From Acidovorax_G lacteus (GTDB lineage Bacteria > Pseudomonadota > Gammaproteobacteria > Burkholderiales > Burkholderiaceae_C): a stretch of DNA of 64,000 bases. Position numbers and translations under genes: made by a program. Below, one piece after another: positions 46,476 through 55,517 of this stretch. The DNA lies in the NCBI RefSeq assembly GCF_039540375.1, contig NZ_BAABEX010000004.1:124001-188000 (forward strand), in the 5' to 3' direction. Positions within the stretch are counted from its first letter, which is position 1. Each line of letters starts with the position of its first letter. The notes beneath the pieces were generated by a model. It ran no database searches. It was not told the DNA's origin and saw only the letters and a program-made list of their open reading frames with translations.

Positions 46476-46503
46476 AGTGTAGCGTCAGTTTGTTGCGTTG
46501 CAA
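46476..46503 (-). promoter_or_regulatory. Candidate sigma70 promoter for ilvA
   Basis: On the minus strand, TTGCAA, a 16-bp spacer and TACACT form a good -35/-10 pair. Transcription would begin near 46469 and pass through the terminator-like hairpin before the ilvA ATG. Confidence 0.45.
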
Positions 46504-46645
46504 CATTCCCGTGATGGGGTCGGGGCCTTGCGCCGGCTGTGGTGAAAAAAAGCAACATCGCACCGCGCATGCGCAGCGCCCCACCGTACGGGCCTGCGCG
46601 CATGGCCTTGTTTTCGTCGTTCAACCCTCAGGAGTTCGGAGTCAT

Positions 46646-47095
46646 ATGGAATGCACAGTCAGCTGGACCGCAGGCGCAGGGACGCGCTCGGCCATGGGTT
46701 TTGTGGCCGAGACCGGCAGCGGTCACGTGCTGGTGATGGATGGGGCGCCCGATGCCCAGCAGCCGCGCAATGGCGGCCAGAACCTGGCCCCTCGGCCCAT
46801 GGAAACCGTGCTGGCAGGCACGGGCGGCTGCACGGCCTACGACGTGGTGCTGATCCTCAAGCGCGGCCGGCACGATGTGCGCGGCTGCTCGGTCAAGCTC
46901 ACGTCGGAGCGCGCCGAGACCGATCCCAAGGTGTTCACCCGCATTCACATGCACTTCACCGTCACTGGCAAGGGCATTCCGCCCGCTGCGGTGGAGCGGG
47001 CCATTGCCATGAGCCACGAAAAATACTGTTCGGCCAGCATCATGCTGGGCAAGACGGCCGAGATCACCACCGGGTTTGATCTGGTTGAGGCCTGA
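46646..47095 (+). CDS. OsmC/YhfA-family protein
   Basis: A 149-residue OsmC-fold protein. ATG 46646 is preceded by AGGAG; longer frames are not supported. The conserved cysteines are in TGGCTAYDVVLILK (near residue 65) and HEKYCSASIM (near residue 128), the redox pair used for hydroperoxide reduction in the family. The YhfA-like subgroup is of uncertain substrate. It is convergent with coq7 downstream. Confidence 0.88.
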   Translation: MECTVSWTAGAGTRSAMGFVAETGSGHVLVMDGAPDAQQPRNGGQNLAPRPMETVLAGTGGCTAYDVVLILKRGRHDVRGCSVKLTSERAETDPKVFTRIHMHFTVTGKGIPPAAVERAIAMSHEKYCSASIMLGKTAEITTGFDLVEA

Positions 47096-47257
47096 GCCTT
47101 CTGGGCGTGTTGAGCCCGGCAGCCCGCCGCGCCTGTCGGTTGCGCAGGCGCACAGCACTCCGAGTCGCGTCGGGTTCGGCGGGCCCGCCGCCTCGCGGCT
47201 CTCTCCGCCGGAGGGCGGCTGCCTGTCCCGGATCGGGGTGTACCGCTTTGCGAATGC

Positions 47258-47875
47258 TCAAAGATGGTGCGCTGTCGTCGTCATGACCTTGGCGGCGGCA
47301 CGCATGAGCGCAGCCACAGGGCGCGGTAGTTCGGCGGCTCCGGCGGCCAGGGCCTCCTCGGCATGTCGTTCCTCGTCGGCTTTCATTCGCGCGACGATGG
47401 CGCGTGAAGCCGAATCTGCCACCGGCAGGCGCACCAGGTGACTGCCCAGGTGCTCTGATACCTGTCGCTCGGTCTCAACGACAAAACCCAGACTGACGCG
47501 GTCGCCCACCTTGGCTGCCACCGCTCCAAGTGCGAATGCCCCCGCGTACCACAAGGGATTGAGTAGGCTCGGCCGCGCGTCCAGTTCTTTCAACCGTTGC
47601 TCGGTCCAGGCGAGATGGTCGGTTTCCTCTCGGGCTGCCTGCAGCAAGTGGTCGCGCAAGCCCGCATCCCGCGTCACCATGGCCTGAGCGGTGTAAAGCG
47701 CCTGGGCACAGATCTCGCCCACATGGTTCACCCGCATCAGTGCGCCAGACAAGCGTTGCTCCGCTGCCGTAAGTTCGGCAGCGTCTGCCTCGGCTGCGGG
47801 TCGCGGAGCGTGGCCGCGCGCAGGCGCAAACAACGTGCGCAGGGCTGAGTCGGCAGCATTCAGAAACCGGTCCAT
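47258..47875 (-). CDS. coq7: 3-demethoxyubiquinol 3-hydroxylase (Coq7/UbiF-type)
   Basis: A 205-residue di-iron hydroxylase. ATG at 47875 follows GGAG; a TTG three codons upstream is an alternative. Iron ligands are in MRVNHVGEICAQALY, AAREETDHLAW, a central ETERQVSEHL and DEERHAEEAL, the paired ExxH layout of Coq7. It hydroxylates demethoxyubiquinol in ubiquinone synthesis, probably at the inner membrane. Length is normal for the bacterial form. Confidence 0.95.
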   Translation of the reverse strand: MDRFLNAADSALRTLFAPARGHAPRPAAEADAAELTAAEQRLSGALMRVNHVGEICAQALYTAQAMVTRDAGLRDHLLQAAREETDHLAWTEQRLKELDARPSLLNPLWYAGAFALGAVAAKVGDRVSLGFVVETERQVSEHLGSHLVRLPVADSASRAIVARMKADEERHAEEALAAGAAELPRPVAALMRAAAKVMTTTAHHL

Positions 47876-48188
47876 GGGTGTCAATCTCCAAGCTTTGGCA
47901 GAAACATCATTTGCACTTGCTCACATTTGGTTGGGTGCGGGGCGTAGGCCTTTCCTGCTCTGGAGACCGATTTTCCTGCGTCTCAGAGAAATGTTGCAAC
48001 ACTGCAACGAAAACCCCGTTTCCTCGGCTTGGTCGGCGATTTCCTTTGCGAAACCGGGCGGGCTCTGGTGCAATAGGAGCAACTTCCCCACCAGGAGGTT
48101 GGCCCGGGGAACCGGCGGGACTGAGCAGGTGCCTCCACCCAAGACCCCCCGTACCGGCGCCCTATGTTTAACCTTGGAGTAACTCGCA
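47876..48188 (+). other. 313-bp gap upstream of the porin gene
   Basis: The gap lies between the divergent coq7 and porin genes. No gene was recognised. The porin probably has a long leader here; the sequence CTTGGAGTAACTCGCA before ATG 48189 provides a strong GGAG site. No promoter was assigned. Confidence 0.5.
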
Positions 48189-49247
48189 ATGAAAAAATCC
48201 CTGATTGCCCTGGCTGTGCTGGCTGCCTCCGGCGCTGCAATGGCTCAATCTTCCGTGACGCTGTTCGGCGTGGTGGACGCAACCTACGCTTACGGTTCGG
48301 GCAGCGTGTCTAACCGCTCGCAGCTGACGAACTCCGGCTACAACAGCAGCCGTCTGGGTTTCCGCGGCGTGGAAGACCTGGGTGGTGGCATGACCGCTTC
48401 CTTCTGGCTGGAAGCTGGCGTGAACAACGACAACGGCACCGGCGGCTCGACCAACACCAACAACCAAGCAACTGGCGCTAGCGCCAGCGGCGGCCTGGTG
48501 TTCAACCGTCGTTCGACGGTCAGCCTGAGCGGCGGCTTCGGTGAAGTGCGTCTGGGCCGTGACTACACGCCCCAATTCTGGAACCTGACCGTGTTCGATC
48601 CCTTCGGCACGAACGGCGTGGGCACCACCCAAACCCTGAACTCCAGCCTGGGCGGCCCCGTGACCGTTCGCGCTTCGAACTCCATCGGCTACTTCCTGCC
48701 CGGCAAGCTGGGTGGTTTCTACGGCCAAGCTCAGTACTACCTGGGTGAGAACGCCAGCAACGCCGCCAACAAGAAGGACGGCACGGGCCTGGCCCTGCGC
48801 GCTGGTTTCGCCAACGGCCCCATCAACGTGGCTGTCGCCTTCTCGGACACCAAGTACCTGGCCGGCAACATCAAGACCTTCAACCTGGGCGGCCAGTACG
48901 ACCTGGGCATGGCCAAGGTCATGGCTCACTACAACCAAGACCGCAACTCGGCTGCTACGGCTCCCGATGGCAGCGGCTGGCTGATCGGTGGTCTGATCCC
49001 CGTCGGCGCAGGCGAAATCCGTCTGGCTTACTCGACCTACAAGACCGATGTGGCCGTGGGCGCAGATCCCAAGTCCAACAAGCTGGCTCTGGGCTATGTG
49101 CACAACCTGTCGAAGCGCACCGCTCTGTACGCAACGTACGCTCACGTGAGCAACAAGAACGGCGCTGCTCAAGCTCTGAACGGTGCTGTGACCGCTGCTG
49201 GCAGCAACTCCAACGGTTACGACCTGGGCATTCGCCACAGCTTCTAA
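48189..49247 (+). CDS. Gram-negative general porin (Omp32-like)
   Basis: A 352-residue outer-membrane porin. The signal peptide MKKSLIALAVLAASGAAMAQ is cleaved after AMA, leaving mature QSSVTLFGVVDATYAYGSG. Alternating beta strands, an RLGFRGVEDLGGGMTASFWLE segment, FGEVRLGRDYTPQF and a terminal Phe (GIRHSF) match the 16-strand porins of Comamonadaceae such as Omp32. Codon use is strongly biased (CTG, GGC, AAG, few rare codons), suggesting very high expression. Transport specificity cannot be told; Omp32-type porins favour anions. Confidence 0.95.
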   Translation: MKKSLIALAVLAASGAAMAQSSVTLFGVVDATYAYGSGSVSNRSQLTNSGYNSSRLGFRGVEDLGGGMTASFWLEAGVNNDNGTGGSTNTNNQATGASASGGLVFNRRSTVSLSGGFGEVRLGRDYTPQFWNLTVFDPFGTNGVGTTQTLNSSLGGPVTVRASNSIGYFLPGKLGGFYGQAQYYLGENASNAANKKDGTGLALRAGFANGPINVAVAFSDTKYLAGNIKTFNLGGQYDLGMAKVMAHYNQDRNSAATAPDGSGWLIGGLIPVGAGEIRLAYSTYKTDVAVGADPKSNKLALGYVHNLSKRTALYATYAHVSNKNGAAQALNGAVTAAGSNSNGYDLGIRHSF

Positions 49248-49285
49248 TCGAAAAGCTGGCTTCGCCAGCTCGACGACTCAAGCTT

Positions 49286-49317
49286 CAAAAGCCGCCTTCG
49301 GGCGGCTTTTGTTTTTT
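49286..49317 (+). terminator. Intrinsic terminator after the porin gene
   Basis: AAAAGCCGCC TTCG GGCGGCTTTT followed by GTTTTTT is a textbook tetraloop terminator 40 bp past the stop. Confidence 0.93.
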
Positions 49318-49842
49318 CTGCTTCAAACAGGGTGTGCGCCCTGTGGGTTGTCTTCTGGCTCGCGGCGCAATGACATGGCTCTTGCGCCTTGACCCTTCAG
49401 TGGATATTGGGTGTCCAGTGAATCACAAGCGGAGATGGTCAGAGCTAGGGTAGCGCTTCCATCGCAGCCGGTCCGGTGTGTGTCGCCCGTTTGACCCGGT
49501 GGCAGCGTCTAAGGTCTATGGCATCCGTATGATGAATCCAGGTCCCTGGCGCTGGCAACGCCGCACCACTTCGCCTTCGGGGTGAAGCCAAGACGGCTGT
49601 GGGATGGATTCGGGTGCAGCCTGAAGGCGTAGATCTTCACCATGAAGTGGATGGCGACAGCTGCAGGGGGCTGTGCTCAGCAGGCAGTTGCCTTTCGCAG
49701 ATCTGTGGCTGGCATCGTCCTTGCGTGTCGGGAAGCTCACGCAGGAATCATGTCCCCGCACCAAGTCGGGGATTCAGGGATTTCCCGTTGGTCTTTGAGC
49801 AACCTTTTACTGCATAGTAAACCTTTTACCTAAGAGGGTTCC
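49318..49842 (+). other. 525-bp gap before the first peptide-binding protein gene
   Basis: No convincing gene was seen; short open frames here lack ribosome-binding sites and family resemblance. Near the right end TTTACT GCAT AGTAAA (49806-49821) is a short perfect inverted repeat, flanked by direct copies of CCTTTTAC (49803 and 49822). These could bind a regulator of the downstream transporter genes. Confidence 0.5.
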
Positions 49843-51423
49843 ATGAAACTCAAGCTCCGTTTGTTGACCGTGGCCGCTGCCGCTGCGCTTCTGGCTGCGC
49901 CCGCTCTGCATGCCAAAACCTTCAAGTGGGCCAGCCAAGGCGAAATCTCCACGTGGGACATTCATTCGCAGAACAACGCGCTCCAGAACGGTCTGCACGC
50001 CAACGTCTATGAGAGCCTCGTGTACTACAACAGCCGTACGTTTGAGGTTGAGCCAGTTCTCGCCACGGCCTGGAAGGAGATTAGCCCCACCCAGGTGCGT
50101 TTTACGCTGCGCCAAGGCGTGAAGTTCCATGATGGTTCGGCTTTCACGGCTGATGACGCCGTGTACTCGTTGCAGCGCGCCATGGCGAAGACCTCGAACT
50201 TCACCCCATACGTGCAAGGCATCAGCCGCGTGGCGAAAGTTGACAACAACACCATTGACGTGTTCCTGTCGTCGCCCAACCCTGTGCTGCTGCGTCAGAT
50301 GACCGAACTGCGCATCATGAGCAAGGCGTGGGCTGAAAAGAACAAGTCGGTTGAGCCCAAAGACATGAAGGCTGCCGAGGAGAACTTTGCACACCGCAAT
50401 GCCATGGGTACCGGGCCTTATGTGCTGGAATCCTGGCAGCCCGACGTCAAGATGGTGTTCAAGCGCAACCCCAACTGGTGGGGCAAGATGGACGGCAACG
50501 TAACGGAGATCGTCTACACCCCGATCAAGTCGGCTGCCACGCGCATTGCAGCGCTGCTGTCGGGTGAGGTGGACATGGTGCTGGATCCAACGCCCCAGGA
50601 TCTGGGCCGCCTGCGCGCCAATGCCGATCTCAAGGTTATCGACGGTGTCGAGAACCGCACGATCTTCCTGGGCATGGACCAGTTCCGCGACGAACTGCCT
50701 GGCTCCAACGTCAAAGGCAAGAACCCGCTCAAGGATCTGCGTGTGCGCAAGGCGCTCTACCACGCCATCGACGCAGACACCATCTCGCGCAACATCATGC
50801 GTGGCCTGGGCAAGCCCACGGGCGCACTGGTGTCGCCCCAGGTGGCAGGCTGGACGGAAGGCGTTGCCAAGCGCCTGCCCTACAGTGTCGACACCGCCAA
50901 GAAGCTGCTGGCCGAAGCAGGTTATCCGGATGGTTTCGAAGTGGACTTCGCCTGCCCGAACAACCGCTACATCAACGATGAGGCCATTTGTCAGGCTGTG
51001 ACCGCCATGTGGTCGCGTATCGGTGTGAAGGCCAAACTGCGTACCATGCCGCTGGTGACGTACTTCCCGATGATCCAACGCTACGAAGCCAGCATCTACA
51101 TGCTGGGCTGGGGCGTCCCCACCTTCGACGCGCTCTACAGCCTGCAATCGCTGGTGCGTACGGTGGGCCAGGGAGGCGACGGCAACTACAACGTGGGCCG
51201 TTACAGCAACCAGCGCATGGACTACCTGGTGGACCGCGTGAAGGCCGAGACCGACGCACCGGTTCGTGCGCGCATGCTGACGGAAGCCCTGCAACTGTCG
51301 TCGGACACTGTCTCCCACATTCCGCTGCATGACCAAGTCATTCCCTGGGCCATGAAGAAGAACATCGACCTCGTGCACCGCGCGGACAACCGCATCGACA
51401 TGCGCCTGGTCAAGGTGAACTGA
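49843..51423 (+). CDS. ABC transporter substrate-binding protein, peptide family (SBP_bac_5), first copy
   Basis: A 526-residue periplasmic binding protein. A signal peptide (KLRLLTVAAAAALLAAPALHA) precedes KTFKWASQGEISTWD. Family 5 landmarks include ESLVYYNSRTFEVEPVLATAW, GVKFHDGSAFTADD, NAMGTGPYVLESWQPD and YMLGWGVPTFDA. It delivers peptides or related solutes to the DppBCDF-like permease encoded downstream. It is a paralogue of the second binding protein at 53841. GAGGGTT precedes the start. A hairpin follows its stop, so it may be made in excess of the permease. Confidence 0.94.
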   Translation: MKLKLRLLTVAAAAALLAAPALHAKTFKWASQGEISTWDIHSQNNALQNGLHANVYESLVYYNSRTFEVEPVLATAWKEISPTQVRFTLRQGVKFHDGSAFTADDAVYSLQRAMAKTSNFTPYVQGISRVAKVDNNTIDVFLSSPNPVLLRQMTELRIMSKAWAEKNKSVEPKDMKAAEENFAHRNAMGTGPYVLESWQPDVKMVFKRNPNWWGKMDGNVTEIVYTPIKSAATRIAALLSGEVDMVLDPTPQDLGRLRANADLKVIDGVENRTIFLGMDQFRDELPGSNVKGKNPLKDLRVRKALYHAIDADTISRNIMRGLGKPTGALVSPQVAGWTEGVAKRLPYSVDTAKKLLAEAGYPDGFEVDFACPNNRYINDEAICQAVTAMWSRIGVKAKLRTMPLVTYFPMIQRYEASIYMLGWGVPTFDALYSLQSLVRTVGQGGDGNYNVGRYSNQRMDYLVDRVKAETDAPVRARMLTEALQLSSDTVSHIPLHDQVIPWAMKKNIDLVHRADNRIDMRLVKVN

Positions 51424-51443
51424 CCGGAATCAGAGACCTGAGC

Positions 51444-51478
51444 ACCGGACCTGCCGAACGCAGGTCCGGTTGCTTTTG
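51444..51478 (+). terminator. Hairpin after the first binding-protein gene
   Basis: ACCGGACCTGC (51444-51454) pairs with GCAGGTCCGGT (51460-51470) across a five-base loop, followed by TGCTTTT. It could be a partial terminator that lowers expression of the downstream permease relative to the binding protein. Confidence 0.7.
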
Positions 51479-51558
51479 GGGCATGATGTCGCCCTTTTGT
51501 GCGTCGGGGTCACCATAAGTGGCCCGGACGCGGTGTCGAACACACTCTCGATTTCCCG

Positions 51559-52539
51559 ATGCTCGCCTTTATCCTGCGCCGCCTGATCCAGGCTGTGATC
51601 GTCATGGTCACGGTGGCCTTCATCTCCTTCATGCTGTTCCAGTATGTGGGGGACCCCGTGGTGTTCCTGCTCGGTCAGGACGCAACCCCTGAACAAATCC
51701 GCGAACTGCGTTCCGAGCTGGGCCTCGACAAGCCCTTCTTCATTCAGTTCGGTCACTTCCTCATGAACGCCGTACAGGGCGAATTCGGCCTCAGCTTGCG
51801 GCAGGGTGCGAAGGTTTCGCGCCTCATCGCCGAGCGCTTCCCGGCCACCCTGGAGCTGGCCCTCGTCGCCGCCACGCTGGCCCTGGTGATCGGCGTGCCG
51901 ATGGGCGTGTACGCAGCCCTCAAGCGCGGTACGTTCTCGAGCCAGGTCTTCATGACGCTCTCGCTGCTGGGCGTCTCGCTGCCTACCTTCCTCATCGGCA
52001 TCATGCTGATCCTGGTGTTCTCGGTCACGCTGGGCTGGTTCCCGAGCTTTGGCCGCGGCGAGGTCGTGCAGCTGGGCTGGTGGAGCACTGGCTTGCTGAC
52101 GGCAAAGGGGTGGCACCACATCACCCTTCCAGCCATCACGCTGGCGATCTTCCAACTCACGCTGATCATGCGTCTGGTGCGTGCCGAGATGCTGGAGGTG
52201 CTGCGCACCGACTACATCAAGTTCGCCCGTGCCCGGGGTCTGACGAACCGCGCCATCCACTTCGGCCATGCGCTCAAGAACACGCTGGTGCCGGTGCTCA
52301 CGATTACGGGCCTGCAACTGGGCGGTTTGATCGCGTTTGCCATCATCACCGAGACCGTGTTCCAGTGGCCTGGCATGGGCCTGTTGTTCATCCAGGCGGT
52401 AACCTTCGCGGACATTCCCGTGATGGCGGCTTATCTGTGCCTGATCGCGCTGATCTTCGTCGTGATCAACCTGATCGTGGACCTGCTGTACTTCGCTGTC
52501 GATCCGCGTCTGCGCGTGGGCAAGGCAGGGGGCCACTGA
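51559..52539 (+). CDS. Peptide ABC transporter permease (DppB/OppB-like)
   Basis: A 326-residue inner-membrane permease with six spans. The start MLAFILRRLIQAVIVMV (51559) is the standard DppB N-terminus. The EAA-type coupling loop is ARARGLTNRAIHFGHALKNTLVP; the C-terminus ends LLYFAVDPRLRVG. Its partner permease gene lies 3 kb downstream, separated by an amidohydrolase gene and a second binding-protein gene. Confidence 0.95.
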   Translation: MLAFILRRLIQAVIVMVTVAFISFMLFQYVGDPVVFLLGQDATPEQIRELRSELGLDKPFFIQFGHFLMNAVQGEFGLSLRQGAKVSRLIAERFPATLELALVAATLALVIGVPMGVYAALKRGTFSSQVFMTLSLLGVSLPTFLIGIMLILVFSVTLGWFPSFGRGEVVQLGWWSTGLLTAKGWHHITLPAITLAIFQLTLIMRLVRAEMLEVLRTDYIKFARARGLTNRAIHFGHALKNTLVPVLTITGLQLGGLIAFAIITETVFQWPGMGLLFIQAVTFADIPVMAAYLCLIALIFVVINLIVDLLYFAVDPRLRVGKAGGH

Positions 52540-52540
52540 C

Positions 52541-53758
52541 ATGCAGGCACCGCGCCTGAGGGCGGGAGGTCGAGCATTCGCGCACATTGCGCAGTTCCAT
52601 CCGGAGCTGACCGCACTGCGGCGCGATCTGCATGCACACCCCGAACTCGGCTTTGAGGAGGTCTACACCGCGCGGCGCGTACGGGAAGCCCTGCGCGTGT
52701 GTGGTGTGGACGAAATCCACGAGGGCATCGGCCGCACGGGCATCGTGGCGCTCGTGCGCGGTCGCAGCACTTCCAGCGGCAGCATGATCGGTCTTCGCGC
52801 GGATATGGACGCTCTGCCCATGAGTGAGCACAACGACTTTGCTTGGAAGTCCTGCAAGCCCGGCCTCATGCATGGCTGTGGCCACGATGGCCACACGACC
52901 ATGCTGGTCGGCGCAGCGCGCTACCTGGCGGAATCGCGCAACTTCGATGGCACGGCCGTCTTGATCTTCCAGCCGGGAGAAGAGGGCTATGCGGGCGCTC
53001 GCGCCATGATCGAAGATGGTCTGTTTGAGCGCTTCCCTGTGCAGTCGGTGTATGCCATGCACAACTGGCCGGCCATGAAGCCGGGCACTGTGGGCTTGAA
53101 CCCGGGCGCAATGATGGCCGCGGCCGACCGCGTGACGATTGAAATCCAGGGTCGTGGTGGCCACGGCGCCCATGCCTATCAAGCCACCGATGTGGTCCTG
53201 GTGGCGGCGCACATCATCACGGCCGCTCAGAGTATCGTGGCGCGCAATGTGCGCCCGATCGAAAGCGCCGTCATCAGCCTGTGCGCCGTGCAAGCGGGCG
53301 ACATGGGGGCCTTCAGCGTGCTGCCGGGCAGTGCCCGCATCGTGGGCACCGTGCGCACGTTCGACGCGGCTGTGCAGGACCTGGTGGAAAAACGCCTCAA
53401 GGATCTGTGCAGTGCCATCGCGCTGGGTTTCGGTGCGACGGCAACGGTGCACTACGAGCGCATCTACCCGGCGACCATCAACACCGAGGACGAAGCCACG
53501 TTTGCGGCCGAAGTGGCCGAATCACTGGTCGGTGCCGACCATGTGGTGCGCGACCTGGAGCCCAGCATGGGTGCAGAGGACTTCTCTTTCATGCTCCAGG
53601 CCCGACCGGGTGCGTATCTGCGTATCGGCCAGGGCACAGGGGCCAGTGGCGGCGGGCTGCACAACAGCCGATACGACTTCAACGACGACATTCTGCCGCT
53701 GGGTGCTGCCCTGCATGCAGGCCTGATCGAGCGGGCCATGCCGCTGGCCACTCCCTAG
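52541..53758 (+). CDS. M20D-family amidohydrolase (hippurate hydrolase/aminoacylase-like)
   Basis: A 405-residue metallopeptidase that begins one base after the permease stop, indicating tight coupling. Metal-binding and catalytic signatures are HGCGHDGHT, QPGEEGYAGA and MHNWPAMKPG; the lid domain carries GRGGHGAHAY. Such enzymes hydrolyse N-acyl amino acids or similar amides. Its position inside the transporter locus suggests it cleaves the imported compound. No signal peptide is obvious, so action is likely cytoplasmic. Confidence 0.93.
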   Translation: MQAPRLRAGGRAFAHIAQFHPELTALRRDLHAHPELGFEEVYTARRVREALRVCGVDEIHEGIGRTGIVALVRGRSTSSGSMIGLRADMDALPMSEHNDFAWKSCKPGLMHGCGHDGHTTMLVGAARYLAESRNFDGTAVLIFQPGEEGYAGARAMIEDGLFERFPVQSVYAMHNWPAMKPGTVGLNPGAMMAAADRVTIEIQGRGGHGAHAYQATDVVLVAAHIITAAQSIVARNVRPIESAVISLCAVQAGDMGAFSVLPGSARIVGTVRTFDAAVQDLVEKRLKDLCSAIALGFGATATVHYERIYPATINTEDEATFAAEVAESLVGADHVVRDLEPSMGAEDFSFMLQARPGAYLRIGQGTGASGGGLHNSRYDFNDDILPLGAALHAGLIERAMPLATP

Positions 53759-53840
53759 CAGCCTGGGCACCGTGCTCCAGGACGCCGACGTCTCCAACGC
53801 CGACCGTCTTCGCAAACTTTTCCACAACGAGGAGAAACGC

Positions 53841-55424
53841 ATGAAATTCCGTTACACCATGGTCGCCGCCGCGCTGTGCACAGCGCTGGCCGCCGCGAGC
53901 GGCGTGGCACACGCACAGACCATTCGCGTGGCCAACCAGGGGGATGCCCTGTCGCTCGATCCTCACTCGCTCAACGAGTCGCTGCAGTTGAGCGTGACGG
54001 GCAACGTCTATGAGCCTCTGGTAGGGCGCGGCAAGGATCTGAGCCTGAGCCCGGCTCTGGCCACGGCCTGGAAGCAGACCTCGCCGACCGTGTGGCGTTT
54101 TGAGCTGCGCAAGGGCGTGACCTTCCACGATGGCAGCCCCTTCACCGCAGACGATGTGGTGTTCTCGTTTGGCCGTGCCGCGGGCGATGGCTCGGACATG
54201 CGCAGCTACACCAACGACATCAAGGAAGTGCGCAAGATCGACGCCCACACGGTCGAGATCGAGACCAAGGCACCGTTCCCCATCTTGCCGGATGTCATTT
54301 CACTCGTGTACATCATGAGCAAGAAGTGGTGCGAAGAGAACCAGGCCCTCAAGCCGGTGGACCGCCGCAAGGGCGTGGAGAATGCCGCCTCATTCCGCGC
54401 CAACGGCACCGGGCCGTTCCGCGTGCGCGAGCGCCAGCCCAACGTGCGCACCGTGTTTGCCCGCCATGGCGGCTACTGGGGCCCGATCGAGAGCAACGCA
54501 ACGGAGATCGTCTTCACGCCGATCGGCAACGACGCGACGCGGGTGGCCGCCTTGCTTTCTGGCGAGATCGATGTCATGGAGCCGATTCCGGTGCAGGACA
54601 TCGCACGCGTGAACGCTGGCGCCAACACCCGTGCCGTCACCGGCCCCGAACTGCGCACCATCTTCCTCGGCATGGACCAGAAGCGCGACGAGCTGCTGTA
54701 CTCCAACGTCAAGGGCAAGAACCCGTTCAAGGACAAGCGCGTACGTCAGGCGTTCTATCAGGCCATCGACATCGAAGGCATCAAGCGCGTGGTCATGCGT
54801 GGTGCGTCCAATCCCACGGCCTTGCTGGTGGGTCCCGGTATCAATGGTTTCCTGCCCGAGCAGAACAAGCGCCTGCCCTACGACCCGGAAGCCGCGAAGA
54901 AGCTGCTGGCCGAAGCCGGCTATCCCAACGGCTTTGAAGTCACGATGAACTGCCCGAACGATCGTTATGTGAACGACGGTCAGATCTGCGAAGCCGTGGC
55001 TGCGAACCTCTCGCGCGTGGGCGTCAAGATCAATCTGCAGGCCGAAACCAAGGGGACGTACTTCCCCAAGGTGCTGCGCCGTGACACGAGCTTCTACATG
55101 CTGGGCTGGACGCCTGGCACGTACGACGCACACAACGCACTCAATGCGCTCGTGCGCTGCGTGGACGACAAAGGATCGGGCCAGTTCAACCTGGGTTCTT
55201 ACTGCAACCCCAAGGTGGACGAGCTGACGATGAAGATCCAGTCGGAGACCGATAAGGCGAAGCGCGCCGCCATGATCAAGGAGGCCTTTGACCTGCATGC
55301 CGCAGACATTGGTCACTTGCCCTTGCACCAGCAATCGCTGGCCTGGGGCGTGAGCAAGAAGGTCAAGCTCGTGCAGCTGGCCGACAACTTCATGCCCTTC
55401 AAGTGGATGAGCATCACCAACTGA
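53841..55424 (+). CDS. ABC transporter substrate-binding protein, peptide family (SBP_bac_5), second copy
   Basis: A 527-residue paralogue of the first binding protein. ATG 53841 follows GAGGAG; the signal peptide (FRYTMVAAALCTALAAASGVAHA) is clear. Shared blocks include GVTFHDGSPFTADD, FRANGTGPF, RTIFLGMDQKRDEL, KGKNPFKDKRVRQAF and FYMLGWTPGTYDAHN. Differences in the pocket-lining regions suggest a related but distinct ligand. A hairpin follows its stop, again between binding protein and permease. Confidence 0.94.
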   Translation: MKFRYTMVAAALCTALAAASGVAHAQTIRVANQGDALSLDPHSLNESLQLSVTGNVYEPLVGRGKDLSLSPALATAWKQTSPTVWRFELRKGVTFHDGSPFTADDVVFSFGRAAGDGSDMRSYTNDIKEVRKIDAHTVEIETKAPFPILPDVISLVYIMSKKWCEENQALKPVDRRKGVENAASFRANGTGPFRVRERQPNVRTVFARHGGYWGPIESNATEIVFTPIGNDATRVAALLSGEIDVMEPIPVQDIARVNAGANTRAVTGPELRTIFLGMDQKRDELLYSNVKGKNPFKDKRVRQAFYQAIDIEGIKRVVMRGASNPTALLVGPGINGFLPEQNKRLPYDPEAAKKLLAEAGYPNGFEVTMNCPNDRYVNDGQICEAVAANLSRVGVKINLQAETKGTYFPKVLRRDTSFYMLGWTPGTYDAHNALNALVRCVDDKGSGQFNLGSYCNPKVDELTMKIQSETDKAKRAAMIKEAFDLHAADIGHLPLHQQSLAWGVSKKVKLVQLADNFMPFKWMSITN

Positions 55425-55464
55425 GCTTTTCCGCACCCTGACTGACCACCGTCAGCCAGGGGCC

Positions 55465-55493
55465 TGCCCGCAGCCTCACCCAGGCTGCGGGCA
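55465..55493 (+). repeat. Intra-operon hairpin after the second binding-protein gene
   Basis: TGCCCGCAGCC and GGCTGCGGGCA form an 11-bp stem with a seven-base loop, 25 bp before the next ATG. Without a T-run it probably protects the upstream mRNA rather than terminates. Confidence 0.6.
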
Positions 55494-55517
55494 CACCCCC
55501 GCAACTGCTTTCCCACA

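Larger units (their letters stand above)
46273..46645 (-). other. 373-bp divergent gap between ilvA and the OsmC-family gene
   Basis: It holds the candidate ilvA promoter, the terminator-like hairpin and its alternative stem, and a leader reading frame (ATG at 46459, starting MARTDCLLHLLKGW) with four CTC leucine codons. The frame does not stop before the hairpin. The osmC promoter must also lie here but was not located. Confidence 0.5.

Noticed and set aside
46273..46584. Longer N-terminus for IlvA
   Set aside because: It would read through a terminator-like hairpin and adds residues absent from the family; ATG 46272 gives the usual length.
49599..49833. Small open frames upstream of the first peptide-binding protein
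   Set aside because: No ribosome-binding site, no recognisable domain, and overlapping frames of similar length.
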